In this document: piece by piece, positions 1 through 8,007 of the stretch
Numbering within the stretch: the first letter of the stretch is position 1
Layout of the letters: each line of letters begins with the position of its first letter
DNA from: Pseudomonas beijingensis
GTDB lineage: Bacteria; Pseudomonadota; Gammaproteobacteria; Pseudomonadales; Pseudomonadaceae
DNA length: 64,000 nucleotides
Direction of reading: 5' to 3'
Assembly: GCF_030687295.1 (NCBI RefSeq)
Contig: NZ_CP117425.1
Span: 6,266,001 to 6,330,000, forward strand
Notes under the pieces: model-generated
Seen by the model: the letters and a program-made list of their open reading frames with translations, nothing else
The model's database searches: none
What the model was told of the DNA's origin: nothing
Translations under genes and position numbers: made by a program

Positions 1-976
1 TCGAAGCCTTGATCGGGATTGGGCCAACAATCCCCTGCAACAACAATCGCGTCGTCGCTTTCTCTCAGCGCCATCGCATTCGCGTTCGCATAATGAAGAT
101 TCGGAACGGTCACAACGCCGACGCCGCCATTGAAACTGGTATCGAAACGTCCCGTTGCATCCAGACGCGCCACATAAATACTGGAAGCCAGAGTGTTTTG
201 GAAAAAATCCCCGAAAACTAACACCTTGCCATCTGATTGAAGGGCAACACCTTTGACACTGGTAGCGACACGGGGCACACCTGGAAACTCGATGACCACG
301 GATCCAGTCTCATTAAACGTTTCGTCAGTAGAGCCATCCGGGTTAAGACGAAGCACCACCCAGTGCGATAGGTCGTCGGAGCCGCTATTGACCACATTGC
401 GCAGAATGATCTTTCCATCCGGCTGCTCAACCGCAGAAGAGCCATTATTGCCTGAAGATCGCGGAGCCTGTGCGGAGGGTTCTCGGTCCCGCCAACTAAA
501 CGTCAGCGGCCCATCTTCCATACCTCCACTCTTTGGCTCAAGACGAAACGGAAGCCAGCGCACACCGTCCTCGCCAAAGAGTGTATTCAGCCGCCCATCT
601 TCCAAGAACCGCACGACATAAATGCCGGAATCACCGAACGATGCATATCCGCCCATCACCAGCCATCCACCATCGCTCAGGCCGCAGATGTCGACGATCT
701 CGTCCACATATGTATTTTCTTTGGAGAATTCCACCACGCCCGTCCCGGCTCCACCAAACTCCCTATCGATCGACCCATCCTCGTTCACTTTAGACAGTCC
801 GAAAGCGCCGGGTTTTTCCGGTATGAGCACGGTGATCAGTAGCTTGTTTTCAGCTAGCGGCAGCATGGCTAACGTGCGGTAGCCTCCTAATTCGCGGGTG
901 GGCAGCGTCAGCACCCCACCTTCGGCAAAGGTGGGGTCGAGCGTTCCAGCTTGAACGGCGCTTGATGCATAGGCCA
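1..976 (-). CDS. delta-60 repeat protein, 3' end cut by window edge
   Basis: The frame is open from the ATG at 976 to the window edge, about 325 residues, with no stop. The protein repeats a unit with the pattern LDPTFAEGGV / LNPDGSTDETFNETG / LDATGRFDTSFNGG alternating with LQSDGKVLVFGDF-like segments. That is the signature of the delta-60 repeat family (DUF5122, beta-propeller-like, often secreted or surface proteins). Units are visible near residues 13-22, 66-77, 128-138, 214-226 and 280-290. No signal peptide is visible. Its function is unknown, and calcium-independent beta-propeller folding is only family knowledge. It lies downstream of the T6SS left arm on the same strand but is separated by other genes, so I infer no link. 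Confidence 0.85.
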
Positions 977-1118
977 TGATCGTTACTCCATCAAGGTGTA
1001 TGAAACCACGCTGGCTTCATCATCAATGGAGCGCCCAAACACCGGTCCACACACCTGTCAGGGTTGACAGAGCCATGATCCCTGGCGGCCAAATCATTGG
1101 CCTTTCAGGCCAAACCAA

Positions 1119-1502
1119 TCAAGCCTTGGGCTTGGCCTTCTTCGGCTTCAAGTACTTGGTCAGCCCCTGGAACCAGATCACCAGCGCCGGGTTGCCCTTG
1201 ATCTGGATCGACTTGTCCTGAATCCCTGTCATGAACGCCAACTGCTTGTTCTTGGCCTGCATCGTGGCGAAGCCATAGGCCGCGTCCTTGAAGGCGATGG
1301 CGAACGCAGGCTCTGGGTAGATGCCCGACTGACTGGTGATGCGCTGGTTTTTCACGGTGAAATGCCGGGCGACCTTACCGTCCAGGGTTTGTAGCTGGAA
1401 AACCAACTCCTTGTCGCCCAACTGCTGCTGGAACGCCGGATTGGTCCGGCTGGCCTTGCCCATCAACAACCCCAGCATCCACAGCAGAAAACGAAATTTC
1501 AT
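1119..1502 (-). CDS. small SCP2-like (sterol carrier-like) conserved protein
   Basis: A 127-residue protein from the ATG at 1502 (an in-frame upstream start at 1529 would add nine residues with no better ribosome site). It begins with a hydrophobic stretch (FRFLLWMLGLLMG) and ends in a basic tail (KPKKAKPKA). The middle, with VFQLQTLDGKVARHFTVKNQRI followed by AFAIAFKDAAYGFATM and IQIKGNPALVIWFQGL, resembles the SCP2 lipid-transfer fold as found in short Pseudomonas proteins. The family assignment is from pattern memory and is tentative. The gene stands alone, with a palindrome downstream of neither end; nothing ties it to the T6SS. Confidence 0.65.
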   Translation of the reverse strand: MKFRFLLWMLGLLMGKASRTNPAFQQQLGDKELVFQLQTLDGKVARHFTVKNQRITSQSGIYPEPAFAIAFKDAAYGFATMQAKNKQLAFMTGIQDKSIQIKGNPALVIWFQGLTKYLKPKKAKPKA

Positions 1503-1635
1503 GGGCACAGCCTCGTGAGAAAAGATCAATGGCTGGCAGTTTAGCGATTCTTCGGCGCAACGCCATCATCGTATCGATTTGTCGGAAGATAAGCTGGTTT
1601 TCGCGAAAGATGACTGCCAAGTCACGAAACCAAAA

Positions 1636-1709
1636 ATCAAAAGATCGCAGCCTACGGCAGCTCCTACATCGATTTCCGTAGGAGCTGCCGAAGGCTGCGA
1701 TCTTTTGAT
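1636..1709. repeat. 32-bp-arm palindrome, REP-like and possible bidirectional terminator
   Basis: Arms at 1636-1667 and 1678-1709 match at 31 of 32 positions around a 10-nt loop. The core (GATCGCAGCCT, CGGCAGCTCCTAC) is a dispersed intergenic palindrome common in Pseudomonas. A T run follows on the plus strand (1711-1716) and an A run precedes it (1632-1635), so it could terminate transcription from either side. The two closest genes are the SCP2-like gene (reading away) and the DUF6124 gene downstream, so a role as terminator is not demanded by the context. Confidence 0.75.
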
Positions 1710-1872
1710 CTTTTTTACCTTCCTGCTCCTCGGACATTTCCTTCAATACGCCGGGCTGTTCATGAACTAGGCAGCGCTTTCGAGCGCCGCTAACCTCTGT
1801 TCGTCATCGCAAAAAACGGTGACACGGACGTGCAAGTCCGATCTAGGAACGTATTCGTTATGGCTATTCGCT

Positions 1873-1890
1873 GAGCATTTTTTTATGCTC
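1873..1890 (+). other. small stem-loop upstream of leader RNA
   Basis: GAGCAT at 1873-1878 pairs with ATGCTC at 1885-1890 around a six-T loop. It lies immediately 5' of the structured leader and could be part of the same transcript. Confidence 0.45.
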
Positions 1891-1902
1891 GCCGACTGTT
1901 AT

Positions 1903-1975
1903 GGCGGCTGCGCGTGGGAGACCTTCGGGTCTGCCGGGCTCCTGGACCGGTCTTGCACACCTACGTACAGCTGCC
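1903..1975 (+). ncRNA. three-stem structured leader RNA, C4-antisense-like
   Basis: GGCGGCTG (1903-1910) pairs with CAGCTGCC (1968-1975) to close a junction holding two hairpins: AGACC-TTCG-GGTCT (1919-1932, a very stable C-UUCG-G tetraloop) and GCCGG/CCGGT (1933-1937 with 1947-1951). A closing stem around two inner hairpins, directly upstream of a small Pseudomonas gene, looks like the C4 antisense RNA family. That family name is from memory and needs a covariance search. It ends 57 nt before the DUF6124 start codon, so it probably acts on, or is processed from, that transcript. Confidence 0.55.
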
Positions 1976-2032
1976 ACCCATTTTTCGACGTGCAATCGGA
2001 GGGTGCCGGCTCCACTTCCAGGAAGCTTCATT

Positions 2033-2417
2033 ATGTTCAAGGCAACTCCGAATCCCCCGCAAAGCGGTCACAAATCCCGCCTCCAAGCGCAGGAAGAAAA
2101 AAAGCTCGATGACGCCGCCACCCGCGCCCTCGACTATTACCTCAAGCCCAAGCCTGCCTCACCGCCCGAACCCGACAAAAACCAACTCTTCATCGTCTCG
2201 CCCCACATCGACACCGAAACCCTGCTCGCCAACGCCTCCGAAGACCTGCTCTCCATCAGCACCATCGCCGCCGACCTGGCCGACGACGTGGGACGACTCA
2301 CGCCGCTGTGTCGCCCTGGCAATCAGCCGTATGGCCGATGGGGTGCAGTTGTTGGTTGAGCGGGCGTTGGATCATTTGGAAACCAAGGAGATGGCGGCGC
2401 CTGGGACCGAGGGGTAG
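2033..2417 (+). pseudogene. DUF6124-type small protein gene, single-base frameshift
   Basis: The ATG at 2033 opens MFKATPNPP, then ALDYYLKPK, LFIVSPHIDTETLLANASEDL and LAADLADDV-like text, typical of the short DUF6124 family of Pseudomonas (function unknown). The frame then breaks at a GGG run (2290-2292). Removing one G restores DSRRCVALAISRMADGVQLLVERALDHLE up to the TAG at 2415-2417, giving 127 residues, the usual family length. As sequenced the product would be 108 residues with a foreign tail. It may be a true pseudogene or a sequencing error. The leader RNA upstream is probably its regulatory region. Confidence 0.75.
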
Positions 2418-2446
2418 CACTTTGCTTTGATGCAAGCTGAGCTGAC

Positions 2447-3281
2447 GCCATCGCGAGCAAGCTCGCTCCCACAGGGGAAGTGGGTGTTGTCGCGGATATA
2501 GCAGTCGACACAAAACAACTGTGGGAGCGAGCTTGCTCGCGATGGCGGTGTATCAGGCACTATCGATGCAAGCTGATACGGCCCCATCGCGAGCAAGCTC
2601 GCTCCCACAGTTGGATCGGGGTACAGCCGGGAGAGATAGGCCGGCTGTAAGGCCGCCTTCGCGAGCAAGCCCGCTCCCACAGGAGGAACGCGGTCTGATC
2701 AAGAACCAGGTCGGCTATCAGGCCGCCTCGCGGTGGACGTTGATCTCGGACGCCCCGTTAACCACGATGGCCGAACGCAGGCATTGTGGAGTGGGCATCC
2801 CGGCATGGATGCCGGGATAGCCGCGCTGGGCCATGGATGGCCCTTCGCGGCGGGCCCACGGAGCAATGCCTGCGTTCGGGCATGCCGAGCCTAGGCGAGG
2901 CACCGAGTGGTGGGGCAAGCCTTTTTTGCTTACTTTTTTTGGCGTCTGAAAAAAAGTGAGCCGCCGTAAGGGCGGAACCCTAAGTAGCCGTTACCGCAGC
3001 AATGGATATGTACCCGGTCAACAAAATCCTGGCCGGCTGTCAGGCCGCCATCGCGAGCAAGCTCGCTCCCACAGTTGGATTGGGGCACAACCGGAGAGAC
3101 AGGTCGGCTGTCAGGCCGCCTCGCGAGCAAGCTTTGCTCCCACAGGCGGATTGGGGATTGGAGCAGATATTTCAGCCAGCACAAAACAACTGTGGGAGCG
3201 AGCTTGCTCGCGATGGCGGTGAGTCAGTCGACATTAATGCCAACTGAACCGACGCTATCGCGAGCAAGCTCGCTCCCACAG
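2447..3281. repeat. cluster of eight REP elements
   Basis: This stretch has no gene. It holds eight copies of the REP element with core GCGAGCAAGCTCGCTCCCAC or its complement: reverse copies at 2449-2474, 2584-2610, 2657-2682 (variant), 3048-3074, 3120-3145 (variant) and 3256-3281, and forward copies at 2519-2547 and 3190-3218. Two forward-reverse couples (2519/2584 and 3190/3256) are spaced about 65-70 nt start to start, which is the REPIN arrangement mobilised in trans by RAYT transposases. No RAYT gene is in the window. Several copies are joined by similar GGCCGGCTGT(C/A)AGGCCGCC text, so parts of the cluster are duplicated. Confidence 0.9.
2771..2879. repeat. 109-bp cruciform with internal hairpins
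   Basis: A perfect 16-bp inverted repeat (CCGAACGCAGGCATTG at 2771-2786 against 2864-2879) encloses two further hairpins: CCCGGCAT-GG-ATGCCGGG near 2799-2816 and GGGCCAT-GG-ATGGCCC near 2828-2843. The following DNA to about 2985 carries an A/T-rich linker and a CCGCC-GTAA-GGGCGG hairpin. Short open frames here look like by-products of the repeat. It is probably a non-coding mobile repeat; its mobiliser is unknown. Confidence 0.7.
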
Positions 3282-3291
3282 GTTTTGTGCA

Positions 3292-3317
3292 CTGATCACT
3301 CCCCGAGGGAATGATCA
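3292..3317 (-). terminator. stem-loop after tagQ
   Basis: CTGATCA at 3292-3298 pairs with TGATCAG at 3311-3317, and the stem is extended by CTCCCC/GAGGGA with one mismatch. It starts 15 nt past the tagQ stop and could end the left-arm transcript. There is no long T run, so intrinsic termination is only possible. Confidence 0.4.
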
Positions 3318-3332
3318 GCCGCAATCACTCAA

Positions 3333-4274
3333 TCAAACATTCGGGCAAGGAACCGGTGCCCAGTCGCCCAGGTCCGGGTTCTTGCACATGCTGTTGACCT
3401 GAGAGGTACCAGCGCTGGCAACCTGCTTGCTTTCATCCTGCTTGGCCTTGGCGGTCTGCAGGGTTTTCTCGGTGGTTACCGCTTCTTTCGGAACAGTCGG
3501 CAGGTCTTTCTTCTTCGCCGGTTGTACGTTCTTGTTCTTTTTCTTGGTGTTGGTCTGAGCCACAACCGGCGTGGTTTCAGCAGTAGCCACGGTCACCACA
3601 TCAGTACGCTGCACACCCACTTGCTGCAGGTCTTTCTCGTAAGCCTGGGTGTAGTTGTTCAGGTCTTCGGAAGCCTTGCCGTTGACCGCAACAATCAGGT
3701 CGTTCGACTCTTTCAGGCCAGCGACGATTTCCGCCAGGCGCTTGCGGCCTTCGGTGTCGTTGACGGTCTTGGCCTTGCGGTCGGCAACCAGTTTGCTGAA
3801 CGCGTTCTGGTAGCACTGCTGCGACGTCTTGGCGTAGGCAGTGCTGCGGTCGATGTCGGAGACACTTTTGTTGACGTCAGCGGCGTAGGACGCGATGCGT
3901 TGGTTGTCATCGGCGATCTGCTTCTGGCGCTCGGTGTAGTAACCGGCGGCACCACCGGCCAGGGCGCCGCCCGCGGCACCGATGGCGGCGTTACGGCCAC
4001 GGTCTTCCTTATCGGCGGTCAAGACGCCCAGCAATGCACCGCCGACCGCACCAACGGCCGCACCGGTGACAACCGACTTGGTCATGTTGCCTTCGGTGGA
4101 GCGCAAGTGCTGCACCGGCTCGTAGCAGTTCGGGTAGTACTCGACCTTGGTGCTCGAAGCAACCTTGGAGGTCGGCGACGTGGCACAGCCGGTCAGTACG
4201 GTGCTGAAGCCGACAGCGACCATCAGCAAGTGACGCTTGGAAACCGAAGCAAATGGTTTACGGGAGAAAAGCAT
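3333..4274 (-). CDS. tagQ: TagQ, outer membrane lipoprotein of the T6SS threonine phosphorylation sensor
   Basis: A 313-residue lipoprotein: signal peptide with lipobox VLTGC (Cys30) and no Asp at +2, so outer-membrane sorting is expected. A glycine-zipper region (residues about 68-112, alternating GAAVGAVGGALLG and GAAGGALAGG) is followed by a helical, probably coiled-coil, region and a Lys/Thr-rich linker, ending with two Cys in MCKNPDLGDWAPVPC. In P. aeruginosa TagQ anchors TagR at the outer membrane upstream of the kinase PpkA. It is the last gene of the left arm, 85 nt after tagR, with a nine-pair hairpin (4353-4379) covering the tagR stop that may separate its expression. Identity rests on position and architecture, and is firm. 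Confidence 0.88.
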   Translation of the reverse strand: MLFSRKPFASVSKRHLLMVAVGFSTVLTGCATSPTSKVASSTKVEYYPNCYEPVQHLRSTEGNMTKSVVTGAAVGAVGGALLGVLTADKEDRGRNAAIGAAGGALAGGAAGYYTERQKQIADDNQRIASYAADVNKSVSDIDRSTAYAKTSQQCYQNAFSKLVADRKAKTVNDTEGRKRLAEIVAGLKESNDLIVAVNGKASEDLNNYTQAYEKDLQQVGVQRTDVVTVATAETTPVVAQTNTKKKNKNVQPAKKKDLPTVPKEAVTTEKTLQTAKAKQDESKQVASAGTSQVNSMCKNPDLGDWAPVPCPNV

Positions 4275-4359
4275 AGTTGTGTTCTCGTTTAAGTATTGAC
4301 CCGCTCAGCGCGGCGCTATCGCCGCCTGAGTCCCTTCCAAGCTCGCTGACAACGAACGC

Positions 4360-6102
4360 TCAAGACCGCTGAGCGTTCGATGCGAGCAATTCCTTCAATA
4401 TCGCCGCCGGGTCGGCTCGTTTTTGCTGACGATAATCCCCGACATGACGAACGAATAACGTTGCACGCGCCACCAGGCTCTTGCCCAGTACCGGTTTGCG
4501 CTCAAGCTCTTCCTTGATGCGCTGGAACTGCGCCTGGATCACGGCATCGGTGTAGCGCGTGCCGGTCGCCAGGTTGTCGATGTAGATCGCCACCGCGCCA
4601 TCCAGCGCACTGCGGCCATTGTCGATGGCCGTGGCGAACAGCGTGGCGCTGGCCTCGTCCTTGGCGTCCAGCGCGGCTTGCCGGCTGTTCTGCAGATTGG
4701 TCAGGCGAATGTTGTAGTTGTTGACGGTCTCGGCCACCAGGGCCGACGACTGGATCAGGTTGCCCGCCGCTTCCTCGCGCTGCTGGGCGATGAGCGAGAC
4801 GTTGCGCTTGAGCTCTTCGTTGACCAGCCCCAGTTCCGCTTGCAGGCGCGGATCGACGCTGGCGGCGATGATGCTGTCCAGGCGTTTGGTCGGGTCGTCG
4901 GCGTCATCGATGGCGTCAGTCAGCGACGCGAGCCGGCCTTCTTTCTGCCATTGGGCGAACAATTCCTTGTAGCGCGAACGCGGCGCCGACAAGGCCCCGA
5001 CGGCCACGCGAAAACCGGTGGTTTCGTTGCTTTGCTCGGTGCCATCGGCGGCGAACAACGGGTATTCGCGGCGCATGCCGGTGAACAACGTACCCTCGCC
5101 TTCCAGGTAGTTGCCGCCCTTGACCACGAAGCCGCCATAGGCGCCCTGGCGGCGACCGGCGTGCACCAACTGGAAGGATTCCTGGACCATCTCGGCAGCG
5201 TTGCCCACCACATCGAACAAACCGATAGGGTTCGGCAGCTTGGTGCCGATGGGCATCAGCCGCGCCGCCTGTCCGGTGCCACCGGCGACCTGGTTGAACA
5301 CCGCCCAGTCGGCCAGCGGCCCGTCGCTTTCACTGCCTTCCAGGCGTCGTGGGAACAGACGTCCTTCCAGGTCCTGGCGGCTCACGGCCTGGCCGCCACG
5401 GGCGGCGAATTCCCATTCGACTTCCGTCGGCAAGCGCACGAAACCCAGTCCGCCGTCTTCGGCGGAGGTGCCGCGACCGCTCACCGGCAGCAGGTCCTTG
5501 TGGTATTTCATCAGCCAGGCGCTGTACACCGCCGAGAAGCGCTCGGCCTCGAACTTCGACAGTTTCACCTTGGGCAAACGCCCCGCCACGCCTTGGGGCA
5601 GATCGGCTTGCAGGGTTTCACAGGCCGGCGCTGGCTCACCGCTGGCCAACGATTGCGCCTGGGCCATGACCTGGGCGTATTGCCGGGCCGTGACCTCGTA
5701 CTTGCCGATGAAGTACAGCATCGGCTTGAGCGGCGTCTTGGCGTCGGTCTTGGGCATCAACGGCGTGATGGTCTTGTTCCAGTCCTTGGGCAGGTCCTTG
5801 AGGGTGAACTGGCCGTTGATGAAGTCGCGCCGGTAGCCGGAAATGAACGATTGTTGATAGCCCGCCTCGCCTTCGCTGAACGGGTAACCGAGGCTGATCT
5901 CACGGTCGTCCAAGGTGCCCTGGGCGAGGATGTAGACGTAGCGGAACACCATCTGGCCTTCGCACGGCAGCGGCAGGCTGACGTCGTCGGGCAGCGGCTT
6001 GGGGTTGTCCAGCTTGTCCGTGCCTTCATCGGCATGCACTAGGCCAACCATGCCCATACTGGCCAGGCTCAGCGCCACGGCGGCGCCCAATAATTTATAC
6101 AT
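4360..6102 (-). CDS. tagR: TagR, periplasmic FGE-sulfatase-like activator of PpkA
   Basis: A 580-residue protein. The ATG at 6102 gives a clean signal peptide (24 residues ending GLVHA), while upstream in-frame starts only add tagS shadow sequence. Residues about 125-400 are a formylglycine-generating-enzyme-like domain: MLYFIGKYEVTARQY, RLPTEVEWEFAARGG, NPIGLFDVVGNAAEM, VVKGGNY and GFRVAVG are its hallmark segments. The C-terminal third is helical. In H1-T6SS the TagR protein stimulates PpkA autophosphorylation in the periplasm and needs no FGE chemistry. It overlaps the end of tagS by 8 nt, so the two are translationally coupled. Confidence 0.93.
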   Translation of the reverse strand: MYKLLGAAVALSLASMGMVGLVHADEGTDKLDNPKPLPDDVSLPLPCEGQMVFRYVYILAQGTLDDREISLGYPFSEGEAGYQQSFISGYRRDFINGQFTLKDLPKDWNKTITPLMPKTDAKTPLKPMLYFIGKYEVTARQYAQVMAQAQSLASGEPAPACETLQADLPQGVAGRLPKVKLSKFEAERFSAVYSAWLMKYHKDLLPVSGRGTSAEDGGLGFVRLPTEVEWEFAARGGQAVSRQDLEGRLFPRRLEGSESDGPLADWAVFNQVAGGTGQAARLMPIGTKLPNPIGLFDVVGNAAEMVQESFQLVHAGRRQGAYGGFVVKGGNYLEGEGTLFTGMRREYPLFAADGTEQSNETTGFRVAVGALSAPRSRYKELFAQWQKEGRLASLTDAIDDADDPTKRLDSIIAASVDPRLQAELGLVNEELKRNVSLIAQQREEAAGNLIQSSALVAETVNNYNIRLTNLQNSRQAALDAKDEASATLFATAIDNGRSALDGAVAIYIDNLATGTRYTDAVIQAQFQRIKEELERKPVLGKSLVARATLFVRHVGDYRQQKRADPAAILKELLASNAQRS

Positions 6103-7291
6103 CGCGAATTCCTTCACACGCCTGGATGCGCGCCACCCGCCAGCCGCCGCAAGCCGCCGCGACGGCGCTGACGCCGAGCACGGCCACCAGGGCCAAGGTG
6201 TAGTGACGCACCAACAGATGACTGGCGTATTCGCCGGGCATCTGTGCAAATAAATAATTCAGGCCCGACTGCGCCAGGCCATACAGGCCGGCACTCAACA
6301 GGGCCGCAAACGTGGCGCTGTAGAGTGCCTGCAACACCACGAACAGCAACAGCGCCGCGGTGGAAACCCCCAGCAGGCGCAACACCGACAGCTCCCGGCG
6401 CTTGCGCTCGACCGCCGCCAGGGCCCCGGCGAAGATCGCCGCGAACGCGCCGGCCAGCGCCAACCCGGCAATAATCCAGAACACGATCGACAGATTGCGG
6501 CTCAGCGATTGCACTTGTGCGATGGTCTGGGCCTGGGTCGATACCAGCAGGTTCTGCCCGGCGAAATACTGTCGCAGCGGCTCGACATCGCCGAGGCTGC
6601 GGGCATACAAACGAAACGCCGGGTAGACCCGTTGCCCGCTCACACCCACCGCATCCCCCGGCCAACCGAACGCGGGCACGGCACGGCCGTCACGGTAATC
6701 CTCAGCCGCCTCCAGCAACGCCAACGGTGCAAACAGACCGTCCCGGGCGAAGGCTTCCAAGGGCAGCACGTGCAGCACCTGCACACGGGTGCGCTGCGCC
6801 TCGCTGCGACCGGCCACCTGCCGGCCGAAACTGGCCTGCAACCAATCGCCAGCCTTGGCGCCGAGCTTTTCAGCGGCGGTCTGGCTGAGCACCACTTGAT
6901 CCAAGCCTTGCGGCACCGGCAAATGTTCGAACAAGGGATCGTTGGCGGCGGTGGGAATCATCTCGACCGTGACGGCCGAAGCATCGCTGCTCAAATCCGC
7001 CGTCGCGGCGATCTGCCGGGTGCGCGGCAAGGCAAAGGCCACGTCGCCGCGCTGACTTAATTGGTCGATGAATTCGGCACTGAAGCGACCGCCGCCCAAG
7101 GGGATGATTTCCCGGGTGGCCGGATCGTTCTGCAAGCGCTCGGTCAGGCTGCTGACCAGGCCGAACTTCAGGCCGAACAGCACCAGCAACGGCGCCACCA
7201 CCGCCACCAAGGCCAGCACCGAGCAAGCCGACAGCCAGGCATCGTTGCGGTAATCCTGCCAGGCCAGGGAAGCCACCAGCGCGCCGCGCAT
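6095..7291 (-). CDS. tagS: TagS, FtsX-like ABC transporter permease
   Basis: A 398-residue inner-membrane protein with the FtsX/MacB permease layout: one N-terminal membrane helix (about residues 20-45), a large periplasmic domain, and three C-terminal helices (from LSIVFWIIAGLALAGAF to the ARIQACEGI tail). The ATG at 7291 overlaps the tagT stop (ATGA-type overlap). It pairs with the ATPase TagT. In P. aeruginosa TagST, like Lol-type transporters, acts upstream of PpkA in sensing envelope attack. The in-frame upstream start at 7345 would add only residues from the tagT shadow frame. Confidence 0.92.
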   Translation of the reverse strand: MRGALVASLAWQDYRNDAWLSACSVLALVAVVAPLLVLFGLKFGLVSSLTERLQNDPATREIIPLGGGRFSAEFIDQLSQRGDVAFALPRTRQIAATADLSSDASAVTVEMIPTAANDPLFEHLPVPQGLDQVVLSQTAAEKLGAKAGDWLQASFGRQVAGRSEAQRTRVQVLHVLPLEAFARDGLFAPLALLEAAEDYRDGRAVPAFGWPGDAVGVSGQRVYPAFRLYARSLGDVEPLRQYFAGQNLLVSTQAQTIAQVQSLSRNLSIVFWIIAGLALAGAFAAIFAGALAAVERKRRELSVLRLLGVSTAALLLFVVLQALYSATFAALLSAGLYGLAQSGLNYLFAQMPGEYASHLLVRHYTLALVAVLGVSAVAAACGGWRVARIQACEGIRDV

Positions 7292-8007
7292 CAGCAAGCC
7301 TCCCCGAGCGTAGCGGTGACGCCACCGTCGACATCGCGACGGCAACTGATGCGCCGCACCTGCAAACCGCTGGCGCGGGCCAGCGCTTCGTCGTGGGTGG
7401 CAACCACACAGCAGACGCCGTGCTCGCGGGCCTGGGCCACCAGCAACTGCATGACGCGCTCGGCGTTCAGCGGGTCGAGGGCGGCGGTCGGTTCATCGGC
7501 CAGCAGCAGGCGCGGCCCATGGGCCAACGCCCGGGCACAACTGACCCGCTGGCGCTGGCCGACGGATAAGTCCGCCGGTTTCTTGTCCAGTTGATCGGCA
7601 ATGTCCAACTGCCCAGCCAGGCGCGTCACGCTTGCGTCATCCTTCAAGCCCAGCAATTTGCGCGACAACGCGATGTTGCCGCGCACATCCAGGAAGCCCA
7701 ACAGGCCGCCGGTTTGCAGAACATAACCCAGGTAACGGCTGCGCAGCTCGGCCAAGGTGCCCTGTTGCGACGCACGCCACAATTTGGCGATGTCCAGCGG
7801 CTTGTCGGCCGGCGTGAAGTCGAATTGCCCGGCCTGATCCGGCGCCAACACCAGCGCCAGCAGGTCCAGCAAGGTGCTCTTGCCACAGCCGCTGGGGCCG
7901 ACCACCGCCAACTGTTCACCGCCGCGCAAATGCAGCCGTGGAATCACCAGGCTGTAGCGTTGGCTGCCGGCGCCCCGGCTTTTGTGCACGGCGTTCAGGG
8001 TCAGCAT
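7291..8007 (-). CDS. tagT: TagT, ABC transporter ATPase
   Basis: A 238-residue LolD/MacB-type ATPase. Walker A is GPSGCGKST (37-45), then a Q-loop (YVLQTGG), the signature LSVGQRQR, Walker B LLLADEP with the catalytic Glu, a D-loop (ALDPL) and the switch His (VATHDEA). All catalytic elements are intact. The ATG at 8007 overlaps the ppkA stop; a GTG three bases upstream is an alternative. With TagS it forms the transporter of the H1 sensory branch. Confidence 0.94.
   Translation of the reverse strand: MLTLNAVHKSRGAGSQRYSLVIPRLHLRGGEQLAVVGPSGCGKSTLLDLLALVLAPDQAGQFDFTPADKPLDIAKLWRASQQGTLAELRSRYLGYVLQTGGLLGFLDVRGNIALSRKLLGLKDDASVTRLAGQLDIADQLDKKPADLSVGQRQRVSCARALAHGPRLLLADEPTAALDPLNAERVMQLLVAQAREHGVCCVVATHDEALARASGLQVRRISCRRDVDGGVTATLGEAC

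Noticed and set aside
2718..2918. Small ORF on the minus strand in the cruciform repeat
   Set aside because: Its whole length is repeat DNA with perfect inverted arms; such ORFs occur with every copy of this repeat and show no codon preference.
2447..3281. CRISPR array
   Set aside because: Repeats are palindromic REPs in both orientations with irregular spacing, not direct repeats with uniform spacers; no cas gene is near.
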